NCBI GenBank assembly: GCA_036266155.1
Contig: DATANR010000120.1
Span: 25,396-89,395, forward strand
Direction of reading: 5' to 3'
Origin: SIAJ01 sp036266155
Lineage (GTDB): Bacteria; Planctomycetota; Planctomycetia; Gemmatales; Gemmataceae
DNA: 64,000 nucleotides
Shown: positions 46,384 through 54,566 of the stretch, one piece after another
Layout: every line of letters starts with the position of its first letter
Position numbering within the stretch: the stretch's first letter is position 1
Notes under the pieces: model-generated
Database searches by the model: none
What the model was told of the DNA's origin: nothing
Seen by the model: only the letters and a program-made list of their open reading frames with translations
Program-made: the position numbers and the translations under genes

Positions 46384-47927
46384 CGCGACCCAAATTGCTC
46401 TTAACTCTCGGTGGCGTCGGACTGGTTGTCGGCGGCCTACTGTTCTACCTGATCAAAGGGACGAGCAACGGCGCCGATCGCGCACGCGCGGCCGACGGCG
46501 GCACGCAGCCGACTGTCCGCACCATTCGTCCGAAGCGCGACGCCAACTTTCGCATCGCCAACGAACAGGTCGCGTGGGTCGAACCGTTCTACCAGGCTGG
46601 TGTGCGGGCGCGGGCGTCGGGAGTTGTGCGTCTCGTGCCCAAGGAGATCGGCGAACCGGTCCGGCTCGGTGAGGTGCTTGTCGAAATTGATGCTCCGGAA
46701 TTGGCCGCCGATGTCGAGCAAAAGGAAGCCGTCATTCGACAACGCGAGCAGGAGTTGCGGGTAAGCCGGGCGATGATCCTGTTCGCGGACGCCGCGGTGG
46801 AAACCGCGCAGGCCGGGGTCACGCAACGCAAAGCCGAGGCCAAGTCCGCCGTCGCGACACGTGAGGAGAAGCGCATTCTGCTCGCGCGCGTTAAGGGCTT
46901 GCGTGCCGAGAATAACGTCCCAGAAGACGCGGTCGACCAGCACTCGCGGGCTTACCTGGCCGCCGACGCGGCCGTCGAGGCGGCAGAGGCGGCGGTGGAG
47001 AAAGCCAAGGCCGATGTCCTTGAGAAGAAGGCAAGCCTGGAGGCCGCAAAAGCCGATATAGACCTCAAGTCCGCGCTCGTGCGTGTGGCAGCCAAGGATC
47101 GCGATCGGGCCGCGGCGATGGCCGAATTCGCGCGGCTGACAGCACCGTTCGACGGCGTAATTGTCAAACGTGCGGTCGATCCGGGGATGTTCGTTCAGAA
47201 CGCGACCACCTCAGCCACCGAGCCGTTGGTGACGATCGCCCGCCTGGACCTCGTCACGGTGATCATGAAGCTGCCCGACGTGGCGGCCTCATACATCAGC
47301 GCGGACACGGATGTCGAGGTGACGTTTCTCGAACGGCCCGAGCTGAAGGTTCACGGCAAGGTGACCCGGTTTTCGCCCGCGATTGATGGGCACGACAAGA
47401 CAATGCGGGTCGAAGTCGACGTGTTCAACGGCACACGGGCCGAGTTCGCGAAGTTTCAGGCGCAGACGTTTGCGGAGGCATTGTCGCCCTTTGGTCCCGG
47501 CAACGGCTTGACGACGGCAGCAGCGGTGTTGGCGGCCGAGCGGCATCGGCAAATGTTCCACAAGGGAGGAACCGAGGGAATCGCCGTTTGTCCGGAGGTG
47601 CCGACCGGTAGCCGAGCCCGGCCCATCGTGCCGGGAATGACGGCGACCATGAAGGTGTTCCTCGACCGTGTGTCGGCCGCGTATTTGATCCCGGCCAGCG
47701 CGGTCTACGGCAGCGGCGGCAAGACGTATGTCTTGCTCGTGCAGAACGGCGTCACCAAGCAAATGCCGGTCCGCGTGCAAGTGAACGACGGCAAGCTAGC
47801 GAAGGTCGCTCTTCAAACGGGACCGGGTTCGGTGCAGGAGCTGACGGGTGACGAGGAGTTTGTGCTGAGCCGGCAACTCGAACTGGGCGACGGGGTCAAG
47901 GTGAAGACGGCGGTGGGGGATTGGTAG
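46380..47927 (+). CDS. RND efflux periplasmic adaptor (HlyD/MFP family)
   Basis: 515 residues; the start overlaps the permease stop. A membrane anchor (LLLTLGGVGLVVGGLLFYLI) is followed by a lipoyl-like half (VRASGVVRLVPKEIGEPVRL, then GEVLVEID), a long alpha-hairpin rich in Ala, Glu and Lys (about 115-235), and the second lipoyl half with FARLTAPFDGVIVKRAVDPG. The beta-barrel domain comes next, with an insert of about 50 residues (about 355-410) unlike typical members. The membrane-proximal end is near the C-terminus. It bridges the permease to the outer membrane channel. Confidence 0.93.
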   Translation: MTRPKLLLTLGGVGLVVGGLLFYLIKGTSNGADRARAADGGTQPTVRTIRPKRDANFRIANEQVAWVEPFYQAGVRARASGVVRLVPKEIGEPVRLGEVLVEIDAPELAADVEQKEAVIRQREQELRVSRAMILFADAAVETAQAGVTQRKAEAKSAVATREEKRILLARVKGLRAENNVPEDAVDQHSRAYLAADAAVEAAEAAVEKAKADVLEKKASLEAAKADIDLKSALVRVAAKDRDRAAAMAEFARLTAPFDGVIVKRAVDPGMFVQNATTSATEPLVTIARLDLVTVIMKLPDVAASYISADTDVEVTFLERPELKVHGKVTRFSPAIDGHDKTMRVEVDVFNGTRAEFAKFQAQTFAEALSPFGPGNGLTTAAAVLAAERHRQMFHKGGTEGIAVCPEVPTGSRARPIVPGMTATMKVFLDRVSAAYLIPASAVYGSGGKTYVLLVQNGVTKQMPVRVQVNDGKLAKVALQTGPGSVQELTGDEEFVLSRQLELGDGVKVKTAVGDW

Positions 47928-47934
47928 AGGGCGA

Positions 47935-47999
47935 AGACCGAATCGCAGCGAGGGCGACGCCATGGCCGGGACTGCGTCGCCCTCGCTGCGATTCGGTCT
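47935..47999. repeat. Perfect 26-bp inverted repeat (hairpin)
   Basis: The arms 47935-47960 and 47974-47999 are exact complements (AGACCGAATCGCAGCGAGGG and so on), with a 13-nt loop CATGGCCGGGACT. No T-run follows. It lies between adaptor and TolC genes inside an operon. It is unrelated in sequence to the other hairpins of the window. Confidence 0.85.
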
Positions 48000-48029
48000 C
48001 CGCCTAACTTGACGGTGAAAGGACTCACC

Positions 48030-49508
48030 TTGCGGTTGGCACTGCGAATTGTGGCCGCCTCGTTGCTCTTGGCCGGCAGTATTCGCGCGCAATCAACCGA
48101 GTTCGCTGCCGATCGTACTCCCATTGTCGCCGCCACGCTCCGATTTCCGACCCCCCCGACATTGCCCGTCCCGAATGAAGTCAAGAACGACCCCCTGCTC
48201 GGCAACAACCTTCCGATTGATCTCCCCACCGCACTGCGGCTTGCCAACGTCGGTAGTCCAACCATCGCCATCGCGCAAACACGCGTCCGCGAAGCGTTGG
48301 CGCGCGTCGACCAGGCGAACGCGTTGATTCTGCCGACCCTCTCGGCTGGCGGCATCTATACGCAGCACTCGGGCCTGATTCAGCGAACGGAGGGCTTCCT
48401 CGAAAGTGTCGACCGCCAGAGCATGTTCGCGGGCGGCGGCCTGGCGCTGCGCGTCGACTTCGGCGAAGCCTATTTTTCCCGGCTCGTCGCTCGCCGGTTG
48501 GTGGCAGCCGAAGTCGCTGCCGCCCAGGCGACGACGAATTCCGCACTCTACGATGTGGCCGCCGCGTACTTCGATCTGGTCCAGGCGCACGCTCTTCTGG
48601 CGATCAATGCCGACATCCTGGCGCTCGGCGAACAAATCTTGAAGGCGGCCCGGTCCGGCGAGAAGCAGGGCCTCATCCGCTCGTCCGCCGACCTCAACCG
48701 GGCCGAGACCGAAGTCAACCTGCGCAAGACGGAACGGCTCGACCTTCAGGCCCGCGCCGGCGTGGCTTCCGCTCGGCTCGTTCGGTTGCTGGTTCTGGAC
48801 CCGGCCGTCACTCTCGTTCCGGCCGACGCGGCGGCGGTCCCGATCGACCTCTTCGCGCCGAAAGCATCAATCACGGAACTCCTGAACGATGCCGTCAGCA
48901 ATCGCCCGGAGCTGGCGGCGGCGATGGCGCTCATCGAAGCGGCTGATATTCGTGTTCGTCAGGCCAAGTTGGCGCCGCTGATCCCGCGGACTCAGATCAA
49001 CTACCTGGGCGGCGGCTTCGGTGGTGGGCCGAACGGCGCGCACCCGAATCTCGATGGCCGTGCTGACTTGGACGCCCAACTCTTCTGGGAACTCCGCGGC
49101 CTGGGCTTCGGCAATCTCGCCGATGTTCGTGTCCGAACTGCCGAGCGCGATCGATCGGTGCTCCATTCCGTGGCCGTTCGCGCTCAGGTTGCGTCGGAAG
49201 TCGTCGAGGCGTCGAGCGTCACCACGGCGCGACGTGCGGCCATCGACGAAGCACGCCAGGCCACGACGCAGGCCCAGGAAATGTACCGCAAGCTATCGGC
49301 CACGTCGTTCGGGCTGATCGGCCCACGGGCTCAGTTCGATGCCCTCGAACCGCTGCTCGCGGTCCAGGCGCTAAATCAGGCGAAGGTGGCCCACCTTGGC
49401 TCCATCGTCGAATACAATCGCTCGCAGTTCCGACTGCTCTCCGCGGTCGGTCAACCGGCGACAGATGCCCAGCCCATTTTCTCGCAGACCGTCCCCGGCA
49501 AGCCATGA
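48030..49508 (+). CDS. TolC-family outer membrane efflux protein
   Basis: 492 residues if it starts at the TTG at 48030, which is preceded by AAAGGA at a good distance; a TTG at 48009 and a GTG at 48015 are in-frame alternatives. A signal peptide follows (LALRIVAASLLLAGSIRAQS). The body has the repeated long helices and strands of TolC-type channels: PTALRLANVGSPTIAIAQTR, VREALARVDQANALILPTLS, ALYDVAAAYFDLVQAHALLA, and the second repeat DAVSNRPELAAAMALIEAAD. It forms the outer membrane duct of the RND system. Its stop overlaps the DUF202 gene by 4 nt (ATGA). Confidence 0.9.
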   Translation: MRLALRIVAASLLLAGSIRAQSTEFAADRTPIVAATLRFPTPPTLPVPNEVKNDPLLGNNLPIDLPTALRLANVGSPTIAIAQTRVREALARVDQANALILPTLSAGGIYTQHSGLIQRTEGFLESVDRQSMFAGGGLALRVDFGEAYFSRLVARRLVAAEVAAAQATTNSALYDVAAAYFDLVQAHALLAINADILALGEQILKAARSGEKQGLIRSSADLNRAETEVNLRKTERLDLQARAGVASARLVRLLVLDPAVTLVPADAAAVPIDLFAPKASITELLNDAVSNRPELAAAMALIEAADIRVRQAKLAPLIPRTQINYLGGGFGGGPNGAHPNLDGRADLDAQLFWELRGLGFGNLADVRVRTAERDRSVLHSVAVRAQVASEVVEASSVTTARRAAIDEARQATTQAQEMYRKLSATSFGLIGPRAQFDALEPLLAVQALNQAKVAHLGSIVEYNRSQFRLLSAVGQPATDAQPIFSQTVPGKP

Positions 49509-49894
49509 TGGACAACCCGCCTGGAGCAGAGGACCCACGCGTCCGGTTCGCGGGCGAGCGGACTCTGCTCGCCTGGGTGCGCACTGGGCTCGCCATGATG
49601 GCGTTCGGCTTTGTCGTGGCGCGCTTCGGTCTGTTCTTGCAAGAGTTAGCGCCGATACGGCCCGATACACCAATGCAGTCAACCGGCTTCTCTCTCGCAA
49701 TCGGGATGATTCTTATCTTGCTTGGATCAGCGGTTTCGATCTGGGCTGCCTGGGATCACCGACACTTCCTTGGCCGGTTGAATCGTGGTGAGCCATATCA
49801 GCCGCCGCGCTGGTCGCTGAGCACGACCGTCGCCGCTGTCCTCGCCGTGGCGGGAGTCATCATGGCCGCGTATCTGGTAATCTTACGGGCATAA
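49505..49894 (+). CDS. DUF202 (YidH-like) membrane protein
   Basis: 129 residues, starting inside the stop of the TolC gene. The sequence RVRFAGERTLLAWVRTGLAM is the DUF202 signature. Three membrane segments are clear: AMMAFGFVVARFGLFL, FSLAIGMILILLGSAVSIWA and STTVAAVLAVAGVIMAAYLV. The family is widespread but poorly understood; members are inner membrane proteins. The overlap with the efflux genes suggests that it is coexpressed with them, but a transport role is not shown. Confidence 0.88.
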   Translation: MMDNPPGAEDPRVRFAGERTLLAWVRTGLAMMAFGFVVARFGLFLQELAPIRPDTPMQSTGFSLAIGMILILLGSAVSIWAAWDHRHFLGRLNRGEPYQPPRWSLSTTVAAVLAVAGVIMAAYLVILRA

Positions 49895-49983
49895 GAACCA
49901 AGTGAAGCTGGGCAGGATTGGACGGAATTGCCGAATCGGAAGATTCAAGAAACATTGCGGATTGTGCCGATAGTAACGGCACT

Positions 49984-51378
49984 GTGCGCCATCACTGCCT
50001 AACACTCGCCGCGCTTGCCGCCATCTTCTTTGGATGTCCAAGCACGGCTCGTTGCCAGAACACCGGGTTTGCCACCGAGCGCCCAGTCGAGGATCGCCTG
50101 CGCGATCTGGAGTCGACGGTCCAGCAACTCCAGCAGGCGAAGATTGCGCCGTCTGCCGATGTGAAGCCCGCGATCACGGCGGGTTGGGACGAGAAGAAAG
50201 GCTTCTTCCTCCAGTCGCCGGACAACCAGTTTTTCTTGCGCATCACCGGACAGGTGCAGACCGATTATCGGCAAGCCCAGGACGAGCACGACGCTCTCGA
50301 CCTACCAGGCTTTTCAATCCGTCGGGCCCGACTCGGTATCGAGGCGACTGTCTTCGAGCATTACGAATACCGCTTCTTGCCGGAATTCGGTCAGGGGAAC
50401 ATCCGGCTGCAAGACGCGTACTTGAACATCCACTACTGGAACGAGGTTCAATTCGAGGCGGGCAAGTTCAAGCAGCCATTCAGTTACGAACAGCTCATTC
50501 AGGATCGCTTTGTGCCTTTTATGGAGAGGTCGCTGATCGACCAACTTGTGCCTGCGCGCGACATCGGCTTGATGCTGCATGGGACCAAGCTGTTCGACGA
50601 TCGGATCGACTACGGCGCCTCGATCTATAACGGCGTTATCAACGGCGACTCGGACACGGACCGCAACAAGGAAGCCGCGGGGCGGATCGCCGTGCGGCCC
50701 TTGCGCGCACTGGGGCTGCCGGATTGGGCGGAGCCGATCCAACTTGGCATCGCTGGGACCTTCGGCAACGATCGCGGTGTTCTTGCACCCAATCCGTTGC
50801 GAACGCCGGCCGGCGTTCCGTGGTTTCAGTTCCTGCCAACCGTTCGTCCCGATGGTACACGAACCCGGTGGAGCCCAGAGGTCGCTTACTTCTATGGGCC
50901 ACTCGGCTTCGCGGCCCAATATTACGACGAAAGCCAGGAACTGCTGGCGCCCGCCGCGAAGAAGCTGCCCGCGACGGTTGTCGACGTCCGCTATCGCGGC
51001 GGCTACGCGATGGGGACGTTGCTCCTCACGGGAGAAACGCGGACGACTTATAGCCAGGCGATCATGCCACTCGCGCCGTTCGATCCGCGCGAAGGCTGCT
51101 ACGGTCCCGGCGCCTGGGAACTGGTGGGCCGAGTTTCATGGCTCGACCTGTCTGCTAACGATCCCGCGGCGTTCGGCCGGCTCATGGATCCGTTGCGGTC
51201 GGCGACACGTGCCACCGAGTTAACGGTTGGATTCAATTGGTATCTCAATGGCTGGGTGCGCTTGCTCTTCAACTATGAACATGCCCAGTTCAATAACGGC
51301 GTCCGCCTCGGCACCACGAACGCGAATAAGCTCGATCACCAGAACACGTTTATGGGACGGTTCCAGATCATCTTCTGA
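49984..51378 (+). CDS. Phosphate-selective porin O/P family protein
   Basis: 464 residues if it starts at the GTG at 49984, where a signal peptide begins (RHHCLTLAALAAIFFGC); a TTG at 49918 is a longer alternative. A short coiled coil (VEDRLRDLESTVQQLQQAK) precedes the barrel, as in OprO/OprP-type porins. The barrel has alternating aromatic strands: FFLRITGQVQTDYR, GFSIRRARLGIEATVFEHYE, LQDAYLNIHYWNEVQFEAGK, FKQPFSYEQLI, and the C-terminal FQIIF ending in an aromatic residue as outer membrane proteins do. It sits at the end of the efflux operon. Ion selectivity cannot be read from sequence. Confidence 0.85.
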   Translation: MRHHCLTLAALAAIFFGCPSTARCQNTGFATERPVEDRLRDLESTVQQLQQAKIAPSADVKPAITAGWDEKKGFFLQSPDNQFFLRITGQVQTDYRQAQDEHDALDLPGFSIRRARLGIEATVFEHYEYRFLPEFGQGNIRLQDAYLNIHYWNEVQFEAGKFKQPFSYEQLIQDRFVPFMERSLIDQLVPARDIGLMLHGTKLFDDRIDYGASIYNGVINGDSDTDRNKEAAGRIAVRPLRALGLPDWAEPIQLGIAGTFGNDRGVLAPNPLRTPAGVPWFQFLPTVRPDGTRTRWSPEVAYFYGPLGFAAQYYDESQELLAPAAKKLPATVVDVRYRGGYAMGTLLLTGETRTTYSQAIMPLAPFDPREGCYGPGAWELVGRVSWLDLSANDPAAFGRLMDPLRSATRATELTVGFNWYLNGWVRLLFNYEHAQFNNGVRLGTTNANKLDHQNTFMGRFQIIF

Positions 51379-51382
51379 TCCA

Positions 51383-51730
51383 TTAGTTCCGCGCCAGGTC
51401 CATCAGTTCCTTGTATGGCAGCCGGCGTCGCAAGCGGAGGCCGGCGCGATAGCCGGTCGCGCCGTCGCCGACACACCAGCGGACGTCGCCGATCAGTTTC
51501 ATCGCTCGACCATTCCCGACGCGTTCGAGGATGATCTCGGCATCGGATCCTTGCGCGATCGGGGACTTGAGTTGCACGCACAGGCCGTCTTCGGACACGT
51601 CGAGGAGGCCGGTCGCGATGTCCGGACCGAGACCGAGCGTCCCGGAACGGAGCGCAATGCGGACACCGGTCCGCGGCATGCGCCGGGGCGAAGTGCGGCG
51701 TTCACGGACATTGCTTCGCGCCTCGGTCAT
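51383..51730 (-). CDS. PilZ domain protein
   Basis: 115 residues from the ATG at 51730. The arginine-rich start RERRTSPRRMPRTGVRIALR gives the RxxxR motif, and LLDVSEDGLCVQL gives the (D/N)xSxxG motif; together they bind cyclic di-GMP in PilZ domains. The C-terminal strands YRAGLRLRRRLPYKELMDL complete the barrel. It is probably a stand-alone second-messenger receptor. The gene ends 4 bp from the convergent porin gene and is divergent from the thioredoxin gene. Confidence 0.82.
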   Translation of the reverse strand: MTEARSNVRERRTSPRRMPRTGVRIALRSGTLGLGPDIATGLLDVSEDGLCVQLKSPIAQGSDAEIILERVGNGRAMKLIGDVRWCVGDGATGYRAGLRLRRRLPYKELMDLARN

Positions 51731-51813
51731 GGCAGGCCCGAGCATAGAATTGAGATGGGCAGTCAACTATGGGACACGCGGACGGCAAAGGCAAATCCGC
51801 CGAGGGCATCAAC

Positions 51814-52134
51814 ATGGATCGCGACTACGACAAGCCCGAGCCTGCCCGAGCCGACGTCGACGCCTGGCCCGGCCCCGCGGTTCTGGAATTCGGCGCCGGC
51901 TGGTGTCCGCATTGCCAGGGCGCCCAGCCGTTGATCGCCGCCGCGCTGGCTGACTTTCCCAACGTCCGCCACGTCAAGGTCGGCGACGGCAAGGGCAAAC
52001 CGCTCGGCCGCTCATTCCAGGTGAAGCTGTGGCCGACGTTGATCTACCTGAAGGATGGCAAGGAGTTGGCACGTACGGTTCGACCAGAAGATGAAGGCGA
52101 GATTCGTAAAGCCCTGGAGGTTATCGCGGCTTAG
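51814..52134 (+). CDS. Thioredoxin family protein
   Basis: 106 residues from the ATG at 51814, preceded by GAGGG; an upstream ATG at 51769 would add 15 residues. The active site is WCPHC (Cys31, Cys34), the cis-proline is in KLWPTLIYLKDG, and the fold ends with the usual helix. No signal peptide is present, so it should reduce disulfides in the cytoplasm. Its stop (TAG at 52132-52134) overlaps the stop of the convergent phosphoribosyltransferase gene, sharing the bases TTAG. Confidence 0.9.
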   Translation: MDRDYDKPEPARADVDAWPGPAVLEFGAGWCPHCQGAQPLIAAALADFPNVRHVKVGDGKGKPLGRSFQVKLWPTLIYLKDGKELARTVRPEDEGEIRKALEVIAA

Positions 52135-52784
52135 GCGAGTTGGGTCACCGCCGATTGGTTGGCGAGCAATAGTCGCACCTCCTCATCGGTGGTCTGATTG
52201 AAGTCGACATACCAGGAGCCGACGGCTCGGAAATCCTTCGGCGTTTCGACGCAGACGACAGAATCGGCCAGCGCTTCGAGTTCGTGACACGTTTCGGCGG
52301 CACCGATGGGGACCGCCACGACAATTTGCCGCGGCGCGAGCGTTCGCAATGCGGCAATCGCCGCTTTCATGCTGGCGCCCGTCGCCAGTCCATCGTCGAC
52401 GAGGATGACCGTCTTGCAACGCACTTCGGGAGCTGGACGATGGTTGCGATAGGCGACTTCACGGCGCTTCAATTCCTTGCCTTCGCGCTCGGCAACGGCT
52501 TCGATCCATCGTTCAGGAATGCCAAACTCGCTGACCACATCGTCATTGAGAACACGCACGCCACCTGAGGCGATCGCCCCCATTGCCAGCTCTTCGCGGC
52601 CTGGGACGCCCAACTTGCGCACGAGGAATACTTCGAGCGGCGCGCCCAAGGCCCGGGCGACTTCCGCGCCGACCGGCACGCCGCCACGCGGCAAGGCCAA
52701 GACTAACACATCAACACGGCCTACGAAGGTCCGGAGCTTCGTGGCTAGGCAACGTCCGGCCTCAGTTCGATTTTGGAAACGCAT
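52131..52784 (-). CDS. Phosphoribosyltransferase family protein
   Basis: 217 residues from the ATG at 52784 (GAGG upstream). The PRPP-binding loop is VILVDDGLATGASMKAA. The opening block FQNRTEAGRCLATKLR and the LALPRGGVPVGAEVARAL stretch are characteristic of a group of uncharacterised phosphoribosyltransferases in which the second half often follows or fuses with a dienelactone hydrolase. The base substrate is unknown. It overlaps the stop of the thioredoxin gene by 4 nt on the opposite strand. Confidence 0.9.
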   Translation of the reverse strand: MRFQNRTEAGRCLATKLRTFVGRVDVLVLALPRGGVPVGAEVARALGAPLEVFLVRKLGVPGREELAMGAIASGGVRVLNDDVVSEFGIPERWIEAVAEREGKELKRREVAYRNHRPAPEVRCKTVILVDDGLATGASMKAAIAALRTLAPRQIVVAVPIGAAETCHELEALADSVVCVETPKDFRAVGSWYVDFNQTTDEEVRLLLANQSAVTQLA

Positions 52785-53161
52785 GGCACTGGCCTCGAGG
52801 ACCTGGCTACTGTTACTGAATGCAGATGCGATGCCATGTCCAAATGCGTCAACATCATGGAAACGCCCATACTGTGACCGAGGACCCATCAATTGCGCGT
52901 CAGCTTGATGGTTGACGGCGAGAACGCCTCGTCATCCGCGGCGATCAACTCCAGGAGAAGCTACTCAAGGATCTCGATCAGCGCAAGCGGGCTCCGAAGA
53001 AGACTGAAGAGTGAGAATTGATGTTGACCGGAAGATAACGCGACGAGCCCGGCCTTTCGAATTGGTTCGCTTGACTGTGTCAAAAAAATGCAGCGAGGTC
53101 GCGGATATGCCTACTGGCACGTCCGCGACCTCGTGATGTTTCCGATCGATTGTTCGACCCG
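52785..53161. other. Intergenic stretch with a gene-end remnant and a terminator
   Basis: 377 bp. A plus-strand frame near 52927-53014 reads ERLVIRGDQLQEKLLKDLDQ, ends in a Lys/Glu-rich tail and stops at 53012-53014, but a TGA lies three codons upstream of it, so it looks like the end of a decayed gene. The terminator at 53082-53133 belongs to the coiled-coil gene. Nothing else is seen. Confidence 0.4.
53082..53133 (-). terminator. Rho-independent terminator of the coiled-coil gene
   Basis: Read on the minus strand, a stem of 12 bp (CGAGGTCGCGGA / TCCGCGACCTCG, loop of 16 nt) is followed by GCAT and a run of seven T (53082-53088). It lies 29 bp past the stop of the gene at 53162. Confidence 0.8.
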
Positions 53162-54163
53162 TCATTCCCCGCCGCGGAACAACTTACGCAGCAGCCCGGT
53201 CGTGTCGTTCTTCTTCGGCGAGGGCGTGGGGTTGGCCGACTGGGCGACCGGCGACTGGGTCGTGCCGAAATAGGACCCGCCCGGTGCGGGGTCGCCTACG
53301 GCCTCGGCTCGGCGACGGTTGAATACAGCCAGTCGATCTCGCAAGACCCCGTCGCCGCGCTGCATCAGTTCGAGCTCGTGCTGGATTTCGGCGTTGAGCC
53401 GCTTCAACTCTTGTTCTTGCCGTGCCAACATGGCGCGCTCGCGGGCCATGCCGACTTCCATTTCGCGCATCTGCTTTTCCAGCGAGGCTTCATCCTCGCG
53501 GAGCTGTTTGCGGTCGCCTTCCATCGCCCGGCGTTCCTGGGCGATCTGCATGCTCTCGCGCTCAAGATCGTCGGCCCATTCCTCAAGCTCCGACTTCGTC
53601 TTGGGCTTGGTGTTGATGATCGTCTCGAGTTCCTGGATCTTCGCCTCGGACTCTTCCAATTTGAGGTCGCGGCTGGCGACCTCGTCCTGCATGCGCTGCT
53701 CTTGTTCGCTGGCGTCATGCAACAGCTGCCGCATTTCTTCCATCAGCTGCTCAAGCCGTTCGACCTCCCGGCGGTAGTTCTCGGCATCGAGGCGCAGTTG
53801 CTCGATGACCGGGTCGGGGGCGGGTGCCTGCGGCAGGACGGGTCGCGGCAACCGGAACGAACTGCGGCCGGTCGGTCGCCGTAAATCGGGTGGCGTCGCA
53901 TGGTTGGCGGGGATCGGCGTCGGTTCGGCATCAACGAGGGCCGATTCGTGGTCGGCGAACGCGTCGGCGAAATCGTCGCCGCGAATGGCCGGCGCGAGGT
54001 CCGGGCGCGCCGGCGGAACCAGCAGCCGGCGCGCGATTGGGACGGGCGCTGGCGCCGTCGCAACCGCCGCAGGCTCGACTGCCGGTGTTCCGACGGGGTT
54101 AGACGGTGCGGTCAGTCGGCGGCGAAGTTCAGCAGTGGTGAGTCGCAATGAGTCACTGGCCAT
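53162..54163 (-). CDS. Coiled-coil protein with Pro/Ala-rich N-terminus
   Basis: 333 residues from the ATG at 54163 (AAGAGG upstream); the longer in-frame start at 54295 adds a basic stretch with no support. The first 130 residues are rich in Ala, Pro and Arg. Residues about 135-290 form a long coiled coil: VIEQLRLDAENYRREVERLE, MEEMRQLLHDASEQEQRMQD, LEKQMREMEVGMARERAMLA. The end, TTGLLRKLFRGGE, is a short basic helix. No enzyme motif is present. It is divergent from the large VWA gene at 54567, and a joint structural role is possible. Family not recognised. Confidence 0.75.
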   Translation of the reverse strand: MASDSLRLTTAELRRRLTAPSNPVGTPAVEPAAVATAPAPVPIARRLLVPPARPDLAPAIRGDDFADAFADHESALVDAEPTPIPANHATPPDLRRPTGRSSFRLPRPVLPQAPAPDPVIEQLRLDAENYRREVERLEQLMEEMRQLLHDASEQEQRMQDEVASRDLKLEESEAKIQELETIINTKPKTKSELEEWADDLERESMQIAQERRAMEGDRKQLREDEASLEKQMREMEVGMARERAMLARQEQELKRLNAEIQHELELMQRGDGVLRDRLAVFNRRRAEAVGDPAPGGSYFGTTQSPVAQSANPTPSPKKNDTTGLLRKLFRGGE

Positions 54164-54566
54164 GGTTCGGCCTCTTCTTCTTTGGGCGCAAGGCTTTAGG
54201 AACGCCGATCCGACGGGCCGTCGAGACCGGGTCCGCGCACGGTTGGCCGGGGCGCTTCTTCCGATCAACCTTAATTTGCGGAATGTACAAGTCAAATCAA
54301 ACTGCCCGCGCCCGGAACGGCTGACGGTCGGGGCGACTGGCGCATTGCCCGCCTGTAGATGGGCCTGAATCCTGCCAACGAAACCCTTGCGTCACCGTTG
54401 GAACAGGTGAAGATCGTCAAATAGGGCGGTTCGCCGTTGACCCCAGCGATTGTGCTGGCGGTCGAGTCCACGGACGGATAAAATCGGGCACGAGCCCCGC
54501 ACCCAAGTCCTCATACGTCCCCGGGGTCCATCCCCGCCGGATTCGGCTCTTAGGAGTGTCTGGTCC
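54164..54566. other. Divergent promoter region
   Basis: 403 bp between the coiled-coil gene (minus) and the VWA gene (plus). TAAAAT at 54479-54484 and TTGACC at 54437-54442 are too far apart to form one promoter; the first could serve the VWA gene as a -10 box. GGAG at 54553-54556 is the ribosome binding site of the VWA gene. No RNA gene is seen. Confidence 0.4.
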
